Counted from the stretch's first letter, positions 1-5,509 are shown. The stretch is 8,129 nt of DNA from an uncultured Desulfovibrio sp. (GCA_947177085.1 CAMWTD010000097.1:1-8129); one strand, 5' to 3'. Notes: a model not told the origin generated them from the sequence alone. A program made the numbers and translations.

Positions 1-769
1 AGCTCGTGCCCTGCGTTAGCGAGGGCGAAAGAAAGACACACACGGGCACAAGAAAGGCCACAAGGCACAGGACGAGGTTCAGCAGATGCGCGGCCGGGCC
101 CGTGCCCTGCGCCCTGAGAAAAAAGAAGGCGCTGAAAAACATGGCCCCGCAGTTGAGCGCGCTCACGCCATGCACCCACATGGCGCAGCCGCAGGCCAGC
201 ATGGCCACGGGCCTGAGCCACGCCCGGCCGAGCGCGGCGAGCGCAAGCCAGAAGAGCAGCGGGAAAATGGCGGCGAAAAAGACCCGCGGCACGGGGTCGG
301 AGTGGGTGACGCCCCAGAAGGTGCCCCAACCCACCCAGATGGTGATGCCGGAGCACACGGCGAGCAGCGCGGCAAGGCACGGCGAGCCGAAAAGATGCCG
401 GCCCAGCGCGTACCAGAAGCAGTAAAAGCAGAAAATGGCGAGGCAGCCGGCCTTGAGCAGGGCCACGCCGAAATTTTCCTGTTCCAGCAAAAGCCCGGCG
501 AGCCAGCGCTGGAGGTTCTGGATGCTGTTGGCCTCCCCCTTGTGGGCGAGGATGGGATCCGCCGCGAAATTTTCCGGAAAGAAGGCCCGCGCCATGCCCT
601 GCGCATAGGTCTGGAGGTCGCTGTCAAGCACTGTCCCGGAGGCGGAAAGCAGCACGATGCCGCGGAAGGCCAGCCACGCATAGAGCGCCGCGCCAAGGAC
701 AAAGAGGATGTCCGCAAGGGAAAGGCCCGGGGCCTTTTGGCAGGCGGCAAAGGAGGAGGCTCGATACAT
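1..769 (-). CDS. Polytopic membrane protein of unknown family, C-terminus beyond the left edge
   Basis: The frame is open from an ATG at 769 to the window edge, giving 256 residues with no stop, so the C-terminus is missing. It begins MYRASSFAACQKAPG and has about six hydrophobic segments: roughly residues 18-42, 103-123, 130-150, 160-180, 184-204 and 230-250. Between the first two lies a soluble loop of about 60 residues that is acidic near its start (DSDLQTYAQ) and contains FFPENFAADPILAHK. A long first loop after TM1 with acidic residues is also found in GT-C glycosyltransferases, but I see no diagnostic motif, so no function is assigned. Another in-frame ATG at 808 would add 13 residues, and the frame stays open to a GTG at 859. 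None of these starts has a clear Shine-Dalgarno sequence. The hydrophobic pattern and codon use make the reading frame convincing; the start is uncertain. Confidence 0.72.
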   Translation of the reverse strand, partial: MYRASSFAACQKAPGLSLADILFVLGAALYAWLAFRGIVLLSASGTVLDSDLQTYAQGMARAFFPENFAADPILAHKGEANSIQNLQRWLAGLLLEQENFGVALLKAGCLAIFCFYCFWYALGRHLFGSPCLAALLAVCSGITIWVGWGTFWGVTHSDPVPRVFFAAIFPLLFWLALAALGRAWLRPVAMLACGCAMWVHGVSALNCGAMFFSAFFFLRAQGTGPAAHLLNLVLCLVAFLVPVCVFLSPSLTQGTS

Positions 770-856
770 GGCTGGAACAGTCCGAAGCGGGTGAAACGGC
801 GCGCCCATGCAGCCGCGAATGCGGAATGCGGAAGCCGGAAGCGTCCAAGACCATGT

Positions 857-885
857 CACCTACAATTGGCACGGCTCCATGTCAA
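857..885 (-). promoter_or_regulatory. Possible sigma70-type promoter for the membrane protein
   Basis: On the minus strand a perfect TTGACA (885-880) is followed after 17 bp by TAGGTG (862-857), a poor -10 element. Transcription would begin near 850, about 40 bases before the ATG at 808 and 80 before the ATG at 769. The -35 match and position support it; the weak -10 keeps confidence low. Confidence 0.3.
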
Positions 886-975
886 TAGCACCGGCCGGAA
901 TCGGCCGAAGCGCGTCCCATCGGCCGCGCCGGGCCCCGCTCCCTGGACGCCCGGCGCGCTGGCCGCCGGCATGGC

Positions 976-1006
976 AAAGGGGCCGGGGCGCGCTGGCCCC
1001 GGCCCC
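976..1006 (-). terminator. Hairpin terminator for the minus-strand gene ending at 1066
   Basis: An 11-bp perfect GC stem pairs 979-989 with 996-1006 around a 6-base loop. On the minus strand it is followed by TTT (978-976). It lies about 60 bases past the stop codon at 1066. The stem is very stable but the T tract is short, so it is a probable rather than textbook intrinsic terminator. Confidence 0.6.
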
Positions 1007-1065
1007 GCAGAGGCCGCTCACCCGGTCGCAAGGGCGCAAAGCCCCGGCGTGGGTGTGGCTTCTTC

Positions 1066-1695
1066 CTATTCCTCGCCCATGATGCTGACGCCCGTGTCAT
1101 AGATGGCGTCGTCGATGACGAGCTTGACCTCGTTCTTGCCCTTGATGCCGCGCTTGGAGACATTCATCTTGATCTCGCGGTCGTCGTCCTCCAGGAAGGC
1201 GTCGGAGCACATGGCGAGATAGGGCACGGCCGTGGTGTTGATGTAGTAGGCCTTCTTCTCCTCGCCGTTGTCGAGCAGCAGCATGGCGAGGGAGCCGCGC
1301 TCGAAGCGGCCGTGGAAGACAAAGCGGTCCTCGTCCTCCTCGATGTTGACCTTGTGCCAGGAGTCCACGATCTTGCCGGCTTCCGGCAGTTCGGGGATGG
1401 TGTCGAAGGTCGGGGTGATCTCGAGGCTGCCGAGCAGCTTGGCCTCGCCAAAGGGCGCGTTGTCGCCGTCATGGTAGGACTGGAGCTTTTCGGCGCGGTA
1501 GAAGTTGCCGTCCACCTCCATGAAGTATTGCACCACCCCGTCCTTCTCCTCCACGGTGATGGAGGTGATATCCGTGCCCTTTTCCGGGTCGATGTGCAGG
1601 TACGCGCCGAGCTTTTCGGAGGCGTGGCCGTCCTGCCAGCCGATGCCGCCGGAATGGATGAGGTAGTGGCCGTCGGCATAGTATTCCACGAATTC
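1066..1695 (-). CDS. C-terminal part of an unrecognised acidic protein, apparently cut at its 5' end
   Basis: About 209 residues run from the junction near 1690 to a TAG at 1066. The translation reads like a real protein: acidic, beta-rich and well mixed, with stretches such as HSGGIGWQDGHASEKLGAYL, EVDGNFYRAEKLQSYHDGD, KAYYINTTAVPYLAM and the end DDAIYDTGVSIMGEE. I do not recognise the family and see no membrane segment. The frame stays open to 2238, but everything upstream of about 1695 is the complement of porin codons, a terminator and a tRNA, so it is not part of this protein. Two readings are possible. Either the gene has lost its 5' part at the junction, or it starts at a GTG at 1689, which has an AGGTG five bases upstream (1699-1695). 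I favour truncation, because that ribosome-binding site straddles the breakpoint and the start coincides with it too neatly. A hairpin terminator follows the stop. Confidence 0.6.
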   Translation of the reverse strand, partial: EFVEYYADGHYLIHSGGIGWQDGHASEKLGAYLHIDPEKGTDITSITVEEKDGVVQYFMEVDGNFYRAEKLQSYHDGDNAPFGEAKLLGSLEITPTFDTIPELPEAGKIVDSWHKVNIEEDEDRFVFHGRFERGSLAMLLLDNGEEKKAYYINTTAVPYLAMCSDAFLEDDDREIKMNVSKRGIKGKNEVKLVIDDAIYDTGVSIMGEE

Positions 1696-1700
1696 ACCTG
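1684..1700. other. Head-to-head junction of two truncated genes (breakpoint)
   Basis: To the left of this point the minus strand codes convincingly; to the right the plus strand does. The two coding stretches are joined at their upstream ends, so each lacks its start. The palindrome GAATTC at 1690-1695 lies at the joint and encodes Glu-Phe in both frames. No inverted repeats, target-site duplication, recombinase gene or promoter is seen here. The exact breakpoint cannot be fixed from one sequence; 1684-1700 is the range in which coding character changes strand. Confidence 0.65.
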
Positions 1701-2073
1701 GAAGGTGCTCGGCCACAACCCGGGCGGAACCATCGGCATGATCGCCCAGGTCGACAAGCTCTCCTTCATCAATGACCTGAGCCACGTGCTGCGCTTCGGC
1801 TACTGTATCGGCACGAACAGCCCCAAGATGCCCCGCAAGGCCAACATGGGCTATCCCACCCGCACGGACGGCCCCAACGCCTACCTCACCACCACGGATA
1901 CGGCCTGGGAGCTCAACCTCGTCACCAACTACAAGATCTACGAGAACCTGACGATCAACCTCGACGCCGCCTATGTGCGCCTCAACCTCGACGACGACAC
2001 CTGGCGCGGCAAGCAGGATGCGCAGTGGAAGGACAATTACCGCATCGGCCTCGCCTTTGCCTATAACTTCTAG
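1690..2073 (+). pseudogene. C-terminal fragment of an outer-membrane porin (Desulfovibrio homotrimeric porin type)
   Basis: About 127 residues starting near EFTWKVLGHNPGG and ending GLAFAYNF at a TAG (2071-2073). The alternating polar/hydrophobic strands, tight turns rich in Asp and Asn (LNLDDDTW), and a final Phe are typical of the last strands of a beta-barrel; the terminal aromatic residue is the signal used by the BAM machinery. The segment TDTAWELNLVTNYKIYENL resembles the C-terminal region of porins of roughly 450-500 residues in Desulfovibrio. So well over half of the protein is missing, and no signal peptide, start codon or promoter belongs to it here: the sequence before 1690 is the complement of another gene. 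It is followed 23 bases later by a strong terminator, as expected for an abundant protein. As it stands the fragment cannot be a functional porin; the join could also be a misassembly next to an intact gene. Confidence 0.7.
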
Positions 2074-2096
2074 GCGCAGCGGCAAGCCCAGAAACG

Positions 2097-2127
2097 AAGG
2101 CCCGGCAGGATGGCTGCCGGGCCTTTT
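2097..2127 (+). terminator. Intrinsic terminator of the porin gene
   Basis: A perfect 11-bp stem, AAGGCCCGGCA (2097-2107) with TGCCGGGCCTT (2115-2125), closes a 7-base loop, and its 3' end merges into TTTT (2124-2127). It begins 23 bases after the porin stop. Confidence 0.88.
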
Positions 2128-2175
2128 GCATGAAGAAAACGTCCCGCTAACGGCAGGCTTTTTCTTCATGCAAAA
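2124..2175. repeat. 16-bp perfect inverted repeat between two convergent terminators
   Basis: TTTTGCATGAAGAAAA at 2124-2139 recurs as its exact reverse complement at 2160-2175, with 20 bases between. Each arm is the U-tract plus downstream tail of one terminator (the porin terminator on plus, the tRNA terminator on minus). Hairpin plus tail therefore appears twice, in opposite orientations. Confidence 0.85.
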
Positions 2176-2203
2176 AGGGCCACGGCAATTTGCCATGGCC
2201 CTT
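2172..2203 (-). terminator. Intrinsic terminator of tRNA-Arg
   Basis: The stem AAGGGCCA (2175-2182) with TGGCCCTT (2196-2203) continues after one C/A mismatch into GGCA/TGCC around a 3-base loop. On the minus strand it is followed by TTTTT (2176-2172). It starts 8 bases beyond the tRNA CCA end. Confidence 0.85.
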
Positions 2204-2210
2204 GAAATGT

Positions 2211-2287
2211 TGGCGCGCCCGGCGCGATTCGAACGCACGGCCTTTGGCTCCGGAGGCCAACGCTCTATCCGGCTGAGCTACGGGCGC
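2211..2287 (-). tRNA. tRNA-Arg, anticodon CCG
   Basis: The minus strand folds into a complete 77-nt cloverleaf. The acceptor stem is GCGCCCG/CGGGCGC, followed by discriminator G and an encoded CCA (2213-2211). The D stem is GCTC/GAGC. The anticodon stem TTGGC/GCCAA closes the loop CTCCGGA, giving anticodon CCG, which reads the arginine codon CGG. The variable loop is AGGCC, and the T arm has stem GTGCG/CGCGC (one T-G pair) with loop TTCGAAT. All tertiary landmarks appear intact, so it should be functional. It is a single-gene unit with its own promoter and terminator. A CGG-reading tRNA fits the GC-rich codon use of the neighbouring genes. Confidence 0.96.
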
Positions 2288-2296
2288 GGGACGTTC

Positions 2297-2325
2297 TAGG
2301 TATGCCGAAAGCCGCCGTCTGTCAA
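2297..2325 (-). promoter_or_regulatory. Probable promoter of tRNA-Arg
   Basis: On the minus strand a perfect TTGACA (2325-2320) lies upstream of ATACCTA. The -10 element could be TACCTA at 17 bp (2302-2297) or CATACC at 15 bp. Transcription would begin a few bases before the tRNA 5' end at 2287. The position is right; the -10 is weak. Confidence 0.5.
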
Positions 2326-2423
2326 GGCCCGCGAGCCAGCGCGGCGGCATTGCGCGGGCCGCGGATTTATGGAACAAGGGGGAAGGCAAGAAAACGTACG
2401 GGAGTTCGAGGCGGGGCGGCACT

Positions 2424-3050
2424 ATGCGCAAAATACTTGTGGGCGTAAGCGGGGCCAGCGGCATGCCGCTCGCGCTCCGGCTGCTCGGACATCTTTCCGC
2501 CATGCCGGAAGTGGAGCTTTCCTGCATTGTCTCGGAGGGGTCGGCCGCTGTACTCGCCGCCGAATGCGGCATGGGGCCCGGGGAGCTCACGGGCCATGCC
2601 CGGCATGTGTACCCGGCGGACGACCTCGGCGCGGGGCCGGCCAGCGGCTCGTGGTGGCGCGGGGAGGGCGGCCCGGCCGCCATGCTCGTCGTGCCCTGCT
2701 CCATGGGCACGCTCGGGGCGCTCGCCTCCGGGGCCACGCGCAACCTGCTCCAGCGGGCGGCGGACGTGGCCCTGAAGGAAAGCCTGCGCCTCGTGCTCGT
2801 GACGCGCGAAAGCCCGCTTTCGGCCATTCACCTGCGCAACATGCTCTGCCTGCGCGAGGCCGGGGCCGTCATCATGCCCTTCTCGCCCGGCTTCTACCTG
2901 CGCCCGCAGAGCCTTACCGCCATGCTCGACCACTTTTGCGGCCGCATCCTCGACCAGGCCGGCATCGCCCACAACCTCGGCCGCTGGGCGCCCGAAAATG
3001 CCGCCTCGGCCCCCCCGAGCCCCCACACCAGTCAAGGAGACCAGCCATGA
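2424..3050 (+). CDS. ubiX: Flavin prenyltransferase UbiX (UbiX/Pad1 family)
   Basis: UbiX attaches a dimethylallyl group to FMN, making the prenylated FMN cofactor used by UbiD-type decarboxylases. The 208-residue protein shows the family pattern in order: the nucleotide-binding start KILVGVSGASG (residues 3-13), Glu47 in the following helix, PCSMGTLGALASG (91-103), N-L-RAADVALKE (107-119), LVLVTRESPLSAIHLRNM (123-140) and FSPGFYLRPQS (153-163). The conserved Lys118 and Glu129 are present. Length matches the family apart from a short Pro/Ser-rich tail (about 195-208). The start gives the expected N-terminus; the Shine-Dalgarno signal upstream is only moderate. The stop overlaps the next start as ATGA (3047-3050), so the two genes are probably translationally coupled. 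No ubiD or ubiquinone/menaquinone gene is visible, so the decarboxylase it serves must be elsewhere. Confidence 0.92.
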   Translation: MRKILVGVSGASGMPLALRLLGHLSAMPEVELSCIVSEGSAAVLAAECGMGPGELTGHARHVYPADDLGAGPASGSWWRGEGGPAAMLVVPCSMGTLGALASGATRNLLQRAADVALKESLRLVLVTRESPLSAIHLRNMLCLREAGAVIMPFSPGFYLRPQSLTAMLDHFCGRILDQAGIAHNLGRWAPENAASAPPSPHTSQGDQP

Positions 3051-3757
3051 GCACCATCACCTGGTACGGCCATTCGGCCTTCAAGATCGCCTGCGGCGAC
3101 GCCTCCTGCGTCATCGACCCCTTTTTCGCGCCGCGCTGGGGCCAGAACCCCGGGGAGGTGGGCACTCCGGACATGGTGCTCGTGACGCATGACCACGGCG
3201 ACCATGTGGGCGACGCGGTCTCCATCTGCAAGAAGACGGGGGCCTGGCTCGGGGCTGTCGTGGGCACGGCGACAAAGCTGCGCGACGCGGGCGTGCCCGA
3301 GGCGCAGGTCATGAACGGCATCGGCTTCAATATCGGCGGCACGCTCACGGTCAAGGGCATCGGCGTGACCATGACCCAGGCATTCCACTCCAGCGATTCC
3401 AGCGTGCCCGTGGGCTATATCCTGCACATGCCCGACGGCCTTGTCGTCTACCACGCGGGCGACACTGGCATCTTCTCAAGCATGGAGCTTTTGGGCCGGC
3501 TTTACGGCATCCATGTGGCGCTTCTGCCCATGGGCGGGGTATTCACCATGGACGCCGCGCAGGCGGCTCACGCCGCGCGCCTCATCGGCTGCGCGGCCGT
3601 CGTGCCCATGCACTGGGGCACCTTTCCGGCGCTCGCGCAGGATGTGGACGGTTTTCGCAAGGAACTCGCCAGCGCCTGCCCGGGCTGCTCCTGCGTGGAG
3701 CTGACCCCGGGCAAGGCGAAGGAATTCACGCTCACTCAAAACGGCTTGCGCTGGTGA
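3047..3757 (+). CDS. Metal-dependent hydrolase, metallo-beta-lactamase fold (UPF0173 type)
   Basis: A 236-residue protein with the metal-binding layout of the fold: GHS with His9, THDHGDH (47-53) giving His48, His50, Asp52 and His53, His114 in QAFHSS, Asp139 in HAGDTG, and His189 in PMHWGT. These would bind two divalent metals in a cytoplasmic hydrolase; there is no signal peptide. The short length and the YGHSAF...IDPFF start match the UPF0173/UlaG-like group, whose physiological substrates are mostly unknown, so the substrate here is undetermined. The start is set by AAGGAG (3034-3039) seven bases upstream and by the 4-bp overlap with ubiX. The 3' end overlaps the convergent ppiB by 26 bp, and no terminator separates the two. 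Confidence 0.88.
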   Translation: MSTITWYGHSAFKIACGDASCVIDPFFAPRWGQNPGEVGTPDMVLVTHDHGDHVGDAVSICKKTGAWLGAVVGTATKLRDAGVPEAQVMNGIGFNIGGTLTVKGIGVTMTQAFHSSDSSVPVGYILHMPDGLVVYHAGDTGIFSSMELLGRLYGIHVALLPMGGVFTMDAAQAAHAARLIGCAAVVPMHWGTFPALAQDVDGFRKELASACPGCSCVELTPGKAKEFTLTQNGLRW

Positions 3758-4247
3758 TCATCACCGAGTCGGCCGGGACGTTCTCGTGGATGCCCACGGT
3801 CCTGGTCTTGACCTTGGCGATCTTGTCCACCACGTCCATGCCGTCCGTGACCTTGCCGAAGACGCAGTAGCCCCAGCCGTCGATGGTGGGCGCGCGGAAG
3901 TCCAGGAAGTCGTTGTCCACCAGGTTGATGAAGAACTGGGCCGAGGCGCTGTGCGGGTCGCTGGTGCGGGCCATGGCCACGGAGCCGCGCTCGTTCTTCA
4001 TGCCGTTGTCGGCCTCGTTGGGGATGGGCTCGTGGGTGGGCTTCTCGCGCATGCGCGCGTCCATGCCGCCGCCCTGGATCATGAAGCCGGGGATGACGCG
4101 GTGGAAGATGGTGTTGTTGTAAAAGCCCTCGTCCACATACATGAGGAAATTTTCCACCGTGCGCGGGGCCTTGTCGGGAAAGAGCTCGATGAGGATGTCG
4201 CCCTCGGTGGTCTCGAGCAGGACGACGGGATTTTTCTTGTCTGCCAT
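3732..4247 (-). CDS. ppiB: Cytosolic cyclophilin-type peptidyl-prolyl cis-trans isomerase
   Basis: It catalyses cis-trans isomerisation of X-Pro bonds to assist protein folding. The 171-residue protein follows E. coli PpiB closely: EGFYNNTIFHRVIPGFMIQGG (residues 40-60) with catalytic Arg50, Phe55 and Gln58, then AMART (91-95), SASAQFFIN (100-108), GWGYCVFGKV (124-133) with the Trp125 expected at the cyclosporin-binding site, and DGMDVVDKI (135-143). There is no signal peptide, so it is cytoplasmic. The start at 4247 is supported by AGGGAG six bases upstream and by the N-terminus of homologues; the frame is open far upstream, but that sequence is antisense to mutY. A good promoter lies 64-92 bases upstream. 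The last 26 bases overlap the convergent hydrolase gene. Confidence 0.93.
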   Translation of the reverse strand: MADKKNPVVLLETTEGDILIELFPDKAPRTVENFLMYVDEGFYNNTIFHRVIPGFMIQGGGMDARMREKPTHEPIPNEADNGMKNERGSVAMARTSDPHSASAQFFINLVDNDFLDFRAPTIDGWGYCVFGKVTDGMDVVDKIAKVKTRTVGIHENVPADSVMITSASRFE

Positions 4248-4310
4248 TGCTGACTCCCTGCTGCGCCGGGATTTGGCGGCGGATGGTTCCCGCGCCGGGC
4301 GCGCGGCTCG

Positions 4311-4339
4311 ACTATAGGCGCACATGCCCCGCTTGACAA
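4311..4339 (-). promoter_or_regulatory. Sigma70-type promoter of ppiB
   Basis: On the minus strand TTGTCA (4339-4334, 5 of 6 consensus bases) is spaced 17 bp from TATAGT (4316-4311, 5 of 6). Transcription would start near 4304, leaving a leader of roughly 57 nt containing GC-rich self-complementary sequence. This is the best promoter match in the window. The same bases read TTGACA on the plus strand (4333-4338), facing mutY, but no -10 follows in that direction. Confidence 0.72.
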
Positions 4340-4364
4340 TGGCGGGGCCGTGTGGGGAGCGACG

Positions 4365-5507
4365 ATGAGGAGACAGGGAGCCGCAAAGACCGCAAGGCCG
4401 CTCTTGCCGGGCATGGCGCGCCCCTCGCGCGACCCGGAGGAGCATGCGGCCGAGCTTTCGCCCCTGCTCCGCGCCTGGTTCGCGGAGAGTAGCCGCGACC
4501 TTCCCTGGCGGGTGAACTACACGCCCTATGAGGTCTGGATCTCGGAGATCATGCTCCAGCAGACCCAGATGGACCGCGCGGTGAACTATTTCCGGCGCTG
4601 GATGGAGCGGCTCCCCGATGTGGCGGCGCTGGCCGGGGCATCGGAGGAGACGGTGCTCCGCCTCTGGGAGGGCCTGGGCTACTATTCCCGCGCGCGCAAC
4701 CTCATGGCCGCGGCGCGCCGCATCATGACGGAGCACGGCGGCGTCTTTCCCGCCAAAGTGGAGCAGATCCGCGCCCTTCCGGGCATCGGCCCCTACACGG
4801 CGGCCGCCGTGGCGAGCATCGCCTTCGGCGCGCCCGTGGCCTGCGTGGACGCCAATGTGGAGCGGGTGCTCTCGCGCCTTTTCGATGTGAAAACGCCTGC
4901 GCGCCGGGAGCCCGCCGCGTCGTTCATCCGCCAATGGGCGCTGCGCCTCGTGCCCGGGGATGCGGCCCGGGAGCACAACCAGGCCATGATGGAGCTCGGC
5001 GCGCTCGTCTGCCGCAAGACGCCCCGCTGCGGCCTCTGCCCGTGGAGCGGGTATTGCCGCGCGCGGCATCTGGGGGTGGCCGCTGAGCGCCCGGTGAAGG
5101 ACGAGGGGCCCGGCATGACGGCCCTGGAGACCGTGGCCGGCATACTCGAGGCGCGCGGCCGCATCCTCGTGCACCGCCGCCCGGCGCGCGGCGTGTGGGG
5201 CGGCCTGTGGGAATTTCCCGGCGGCGTCCTCGCGGCGGGGGAAAAGCCCGGGGCTGCGCTTGCCCGCAGCCTGCTGGCCGAAACCGGCCTTGTTGTGGTG
5301 CCCGGCCGCGGCGGCAAAATCCTCCACACGCGCACGCGCTACCGCATCACCCTGCACTGGCGCAGGCTCGCCATGGCGGAAAGCGCCGCGGAGACCCTCC
5401 CCGGCCTGTCGGATAAAAGCTGGCGCTGGGCGACGCGCGAGGAGCTGGCCGGCCTGCCACTGCCCGCGCCGCACCGCAAGGTCGCGGACCTCGCCCTGGG
5501 AGGCTGA
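4365..5507 (+). CDS. mutY: A/G-specific adenine glycosylase MutY
   Basis: MutY removes adenine mispaired with 8-oxoguanine, preventing G-to-T transversions. The 380-residue protein has LPWR (46-49) and VWISEIMLQQTQ (57-68) with catalytic Glu61, WEGLGYYSRARN (101-112), the helix-hairpin-helix ALPGIGPYTAAA (137-148), VDANVERVLSR (161-171) with catalytic Asp162, and four cluster cysteines 216, 222, 225 and 231. The C-terminal Nudix-like domain (about 253-380) contains WEFPGG...E and AETGL. The start is chosen for GGGGAG (4354-4359) five bases upstream; an in-frame GTG at 4350 is less likely. Oddities: the cysteine spacing is C-x5-C-x2-C-x5-C rather than the usual C-x6-C-x2-C-x5-C, and the 8-oxoG-sensing F/Y-S/T-H triplet reads Arg-Thr-Arg (323-325). 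The gene diverges from ppiB and converges on the thiolation gene with a 2-bp gap. Confidence 0.93.
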   Translation: MRRQGAAKTARPLLPGMARPSRDPEEHAAELSPLLRAWFAESSRDLPWRVNYTPYEVWISEIMLQQTQMDRAVNYFRRWMERLPDVAALAGASEETVLRLWEGLGYYSRARNLMAAARRIMTEHGGVFPAKVEQIRALPGIGPYTAAAVASIAFGAPVACVDANVERVLSRLFDVKTPARREPAASFIRQWALRLVPGDAAREHNQAMMELGALVCRKTPRCGLCPWSGYCRARHLGVAAERPVKDEGPGMTALETVAGILEARGRILVHRRPARGVWGGLWEFPGGVLAAGEKPGAALARSLLAETGLVVVPGRGGKILHTRTRYRITLHWRRLAMAESAAETLPGLSDKSWRWATREELAGLPLPAPHRKVADLALGG

Positions 5508-5509
5508 GT

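Noticed and set aside
86..1102. Plus-strand 338-residue frame at the left end
   Set aside because: It is highly charged, Gly/Ala/Arg/Pro-rich sequence complementary to a well-formed membrane protein, a terminator and the start of the next gene.
1690..1695. EcoRI cloning artefact at the junction
   Set aside because: Not excluded, but GAATTC also occurs uncut at 3722-3727, 5810-5815 and 6606-6611, so a complete-digest library ligation is unlikely. An amplification or assembly chimera, or a genuine inversion, fits better.
1600..1800. Site-specific invertible (phase-variation) switch
   Set aside because: I see no flanking inverted repeats, recombinase gene or promoter near the junction.
1312..2073. 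One continuous 253-residue plus-strand frame ending in the porin tail
   Set aside because: The part before about 1690 is low-complexity (Val/Leu/Gly-rich), the complement of a convincing minus-strand protein, and has no signal peptide, which any porin needs.
1066..2238. One continuous 390-residue minus-strand reading frame covering the unknown protein tail and the region antisense to the porin
   Set aside because: Its N-terminal half is the exact complement of porin codons, both terminators and part of the tRNA gene. Long antisense frames are common in GC-rich DNA.
2288..2423. tRNA-associated integration site
   Set aside because: The tRNA is intact, I see no second copy of its 3' end in the window, and no integrase or phage gene flanks it.
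2369..3757. A 462-residue plus-strand protein with the hydrolase as its C-terminal domain
   Set aside because: The upstream part is an out-of-frame shadow of ubiX, rich in Arg, Ala, Gly and Pro. The hydrolase has a strong ribosome-binding site and a normal family length from 3047.
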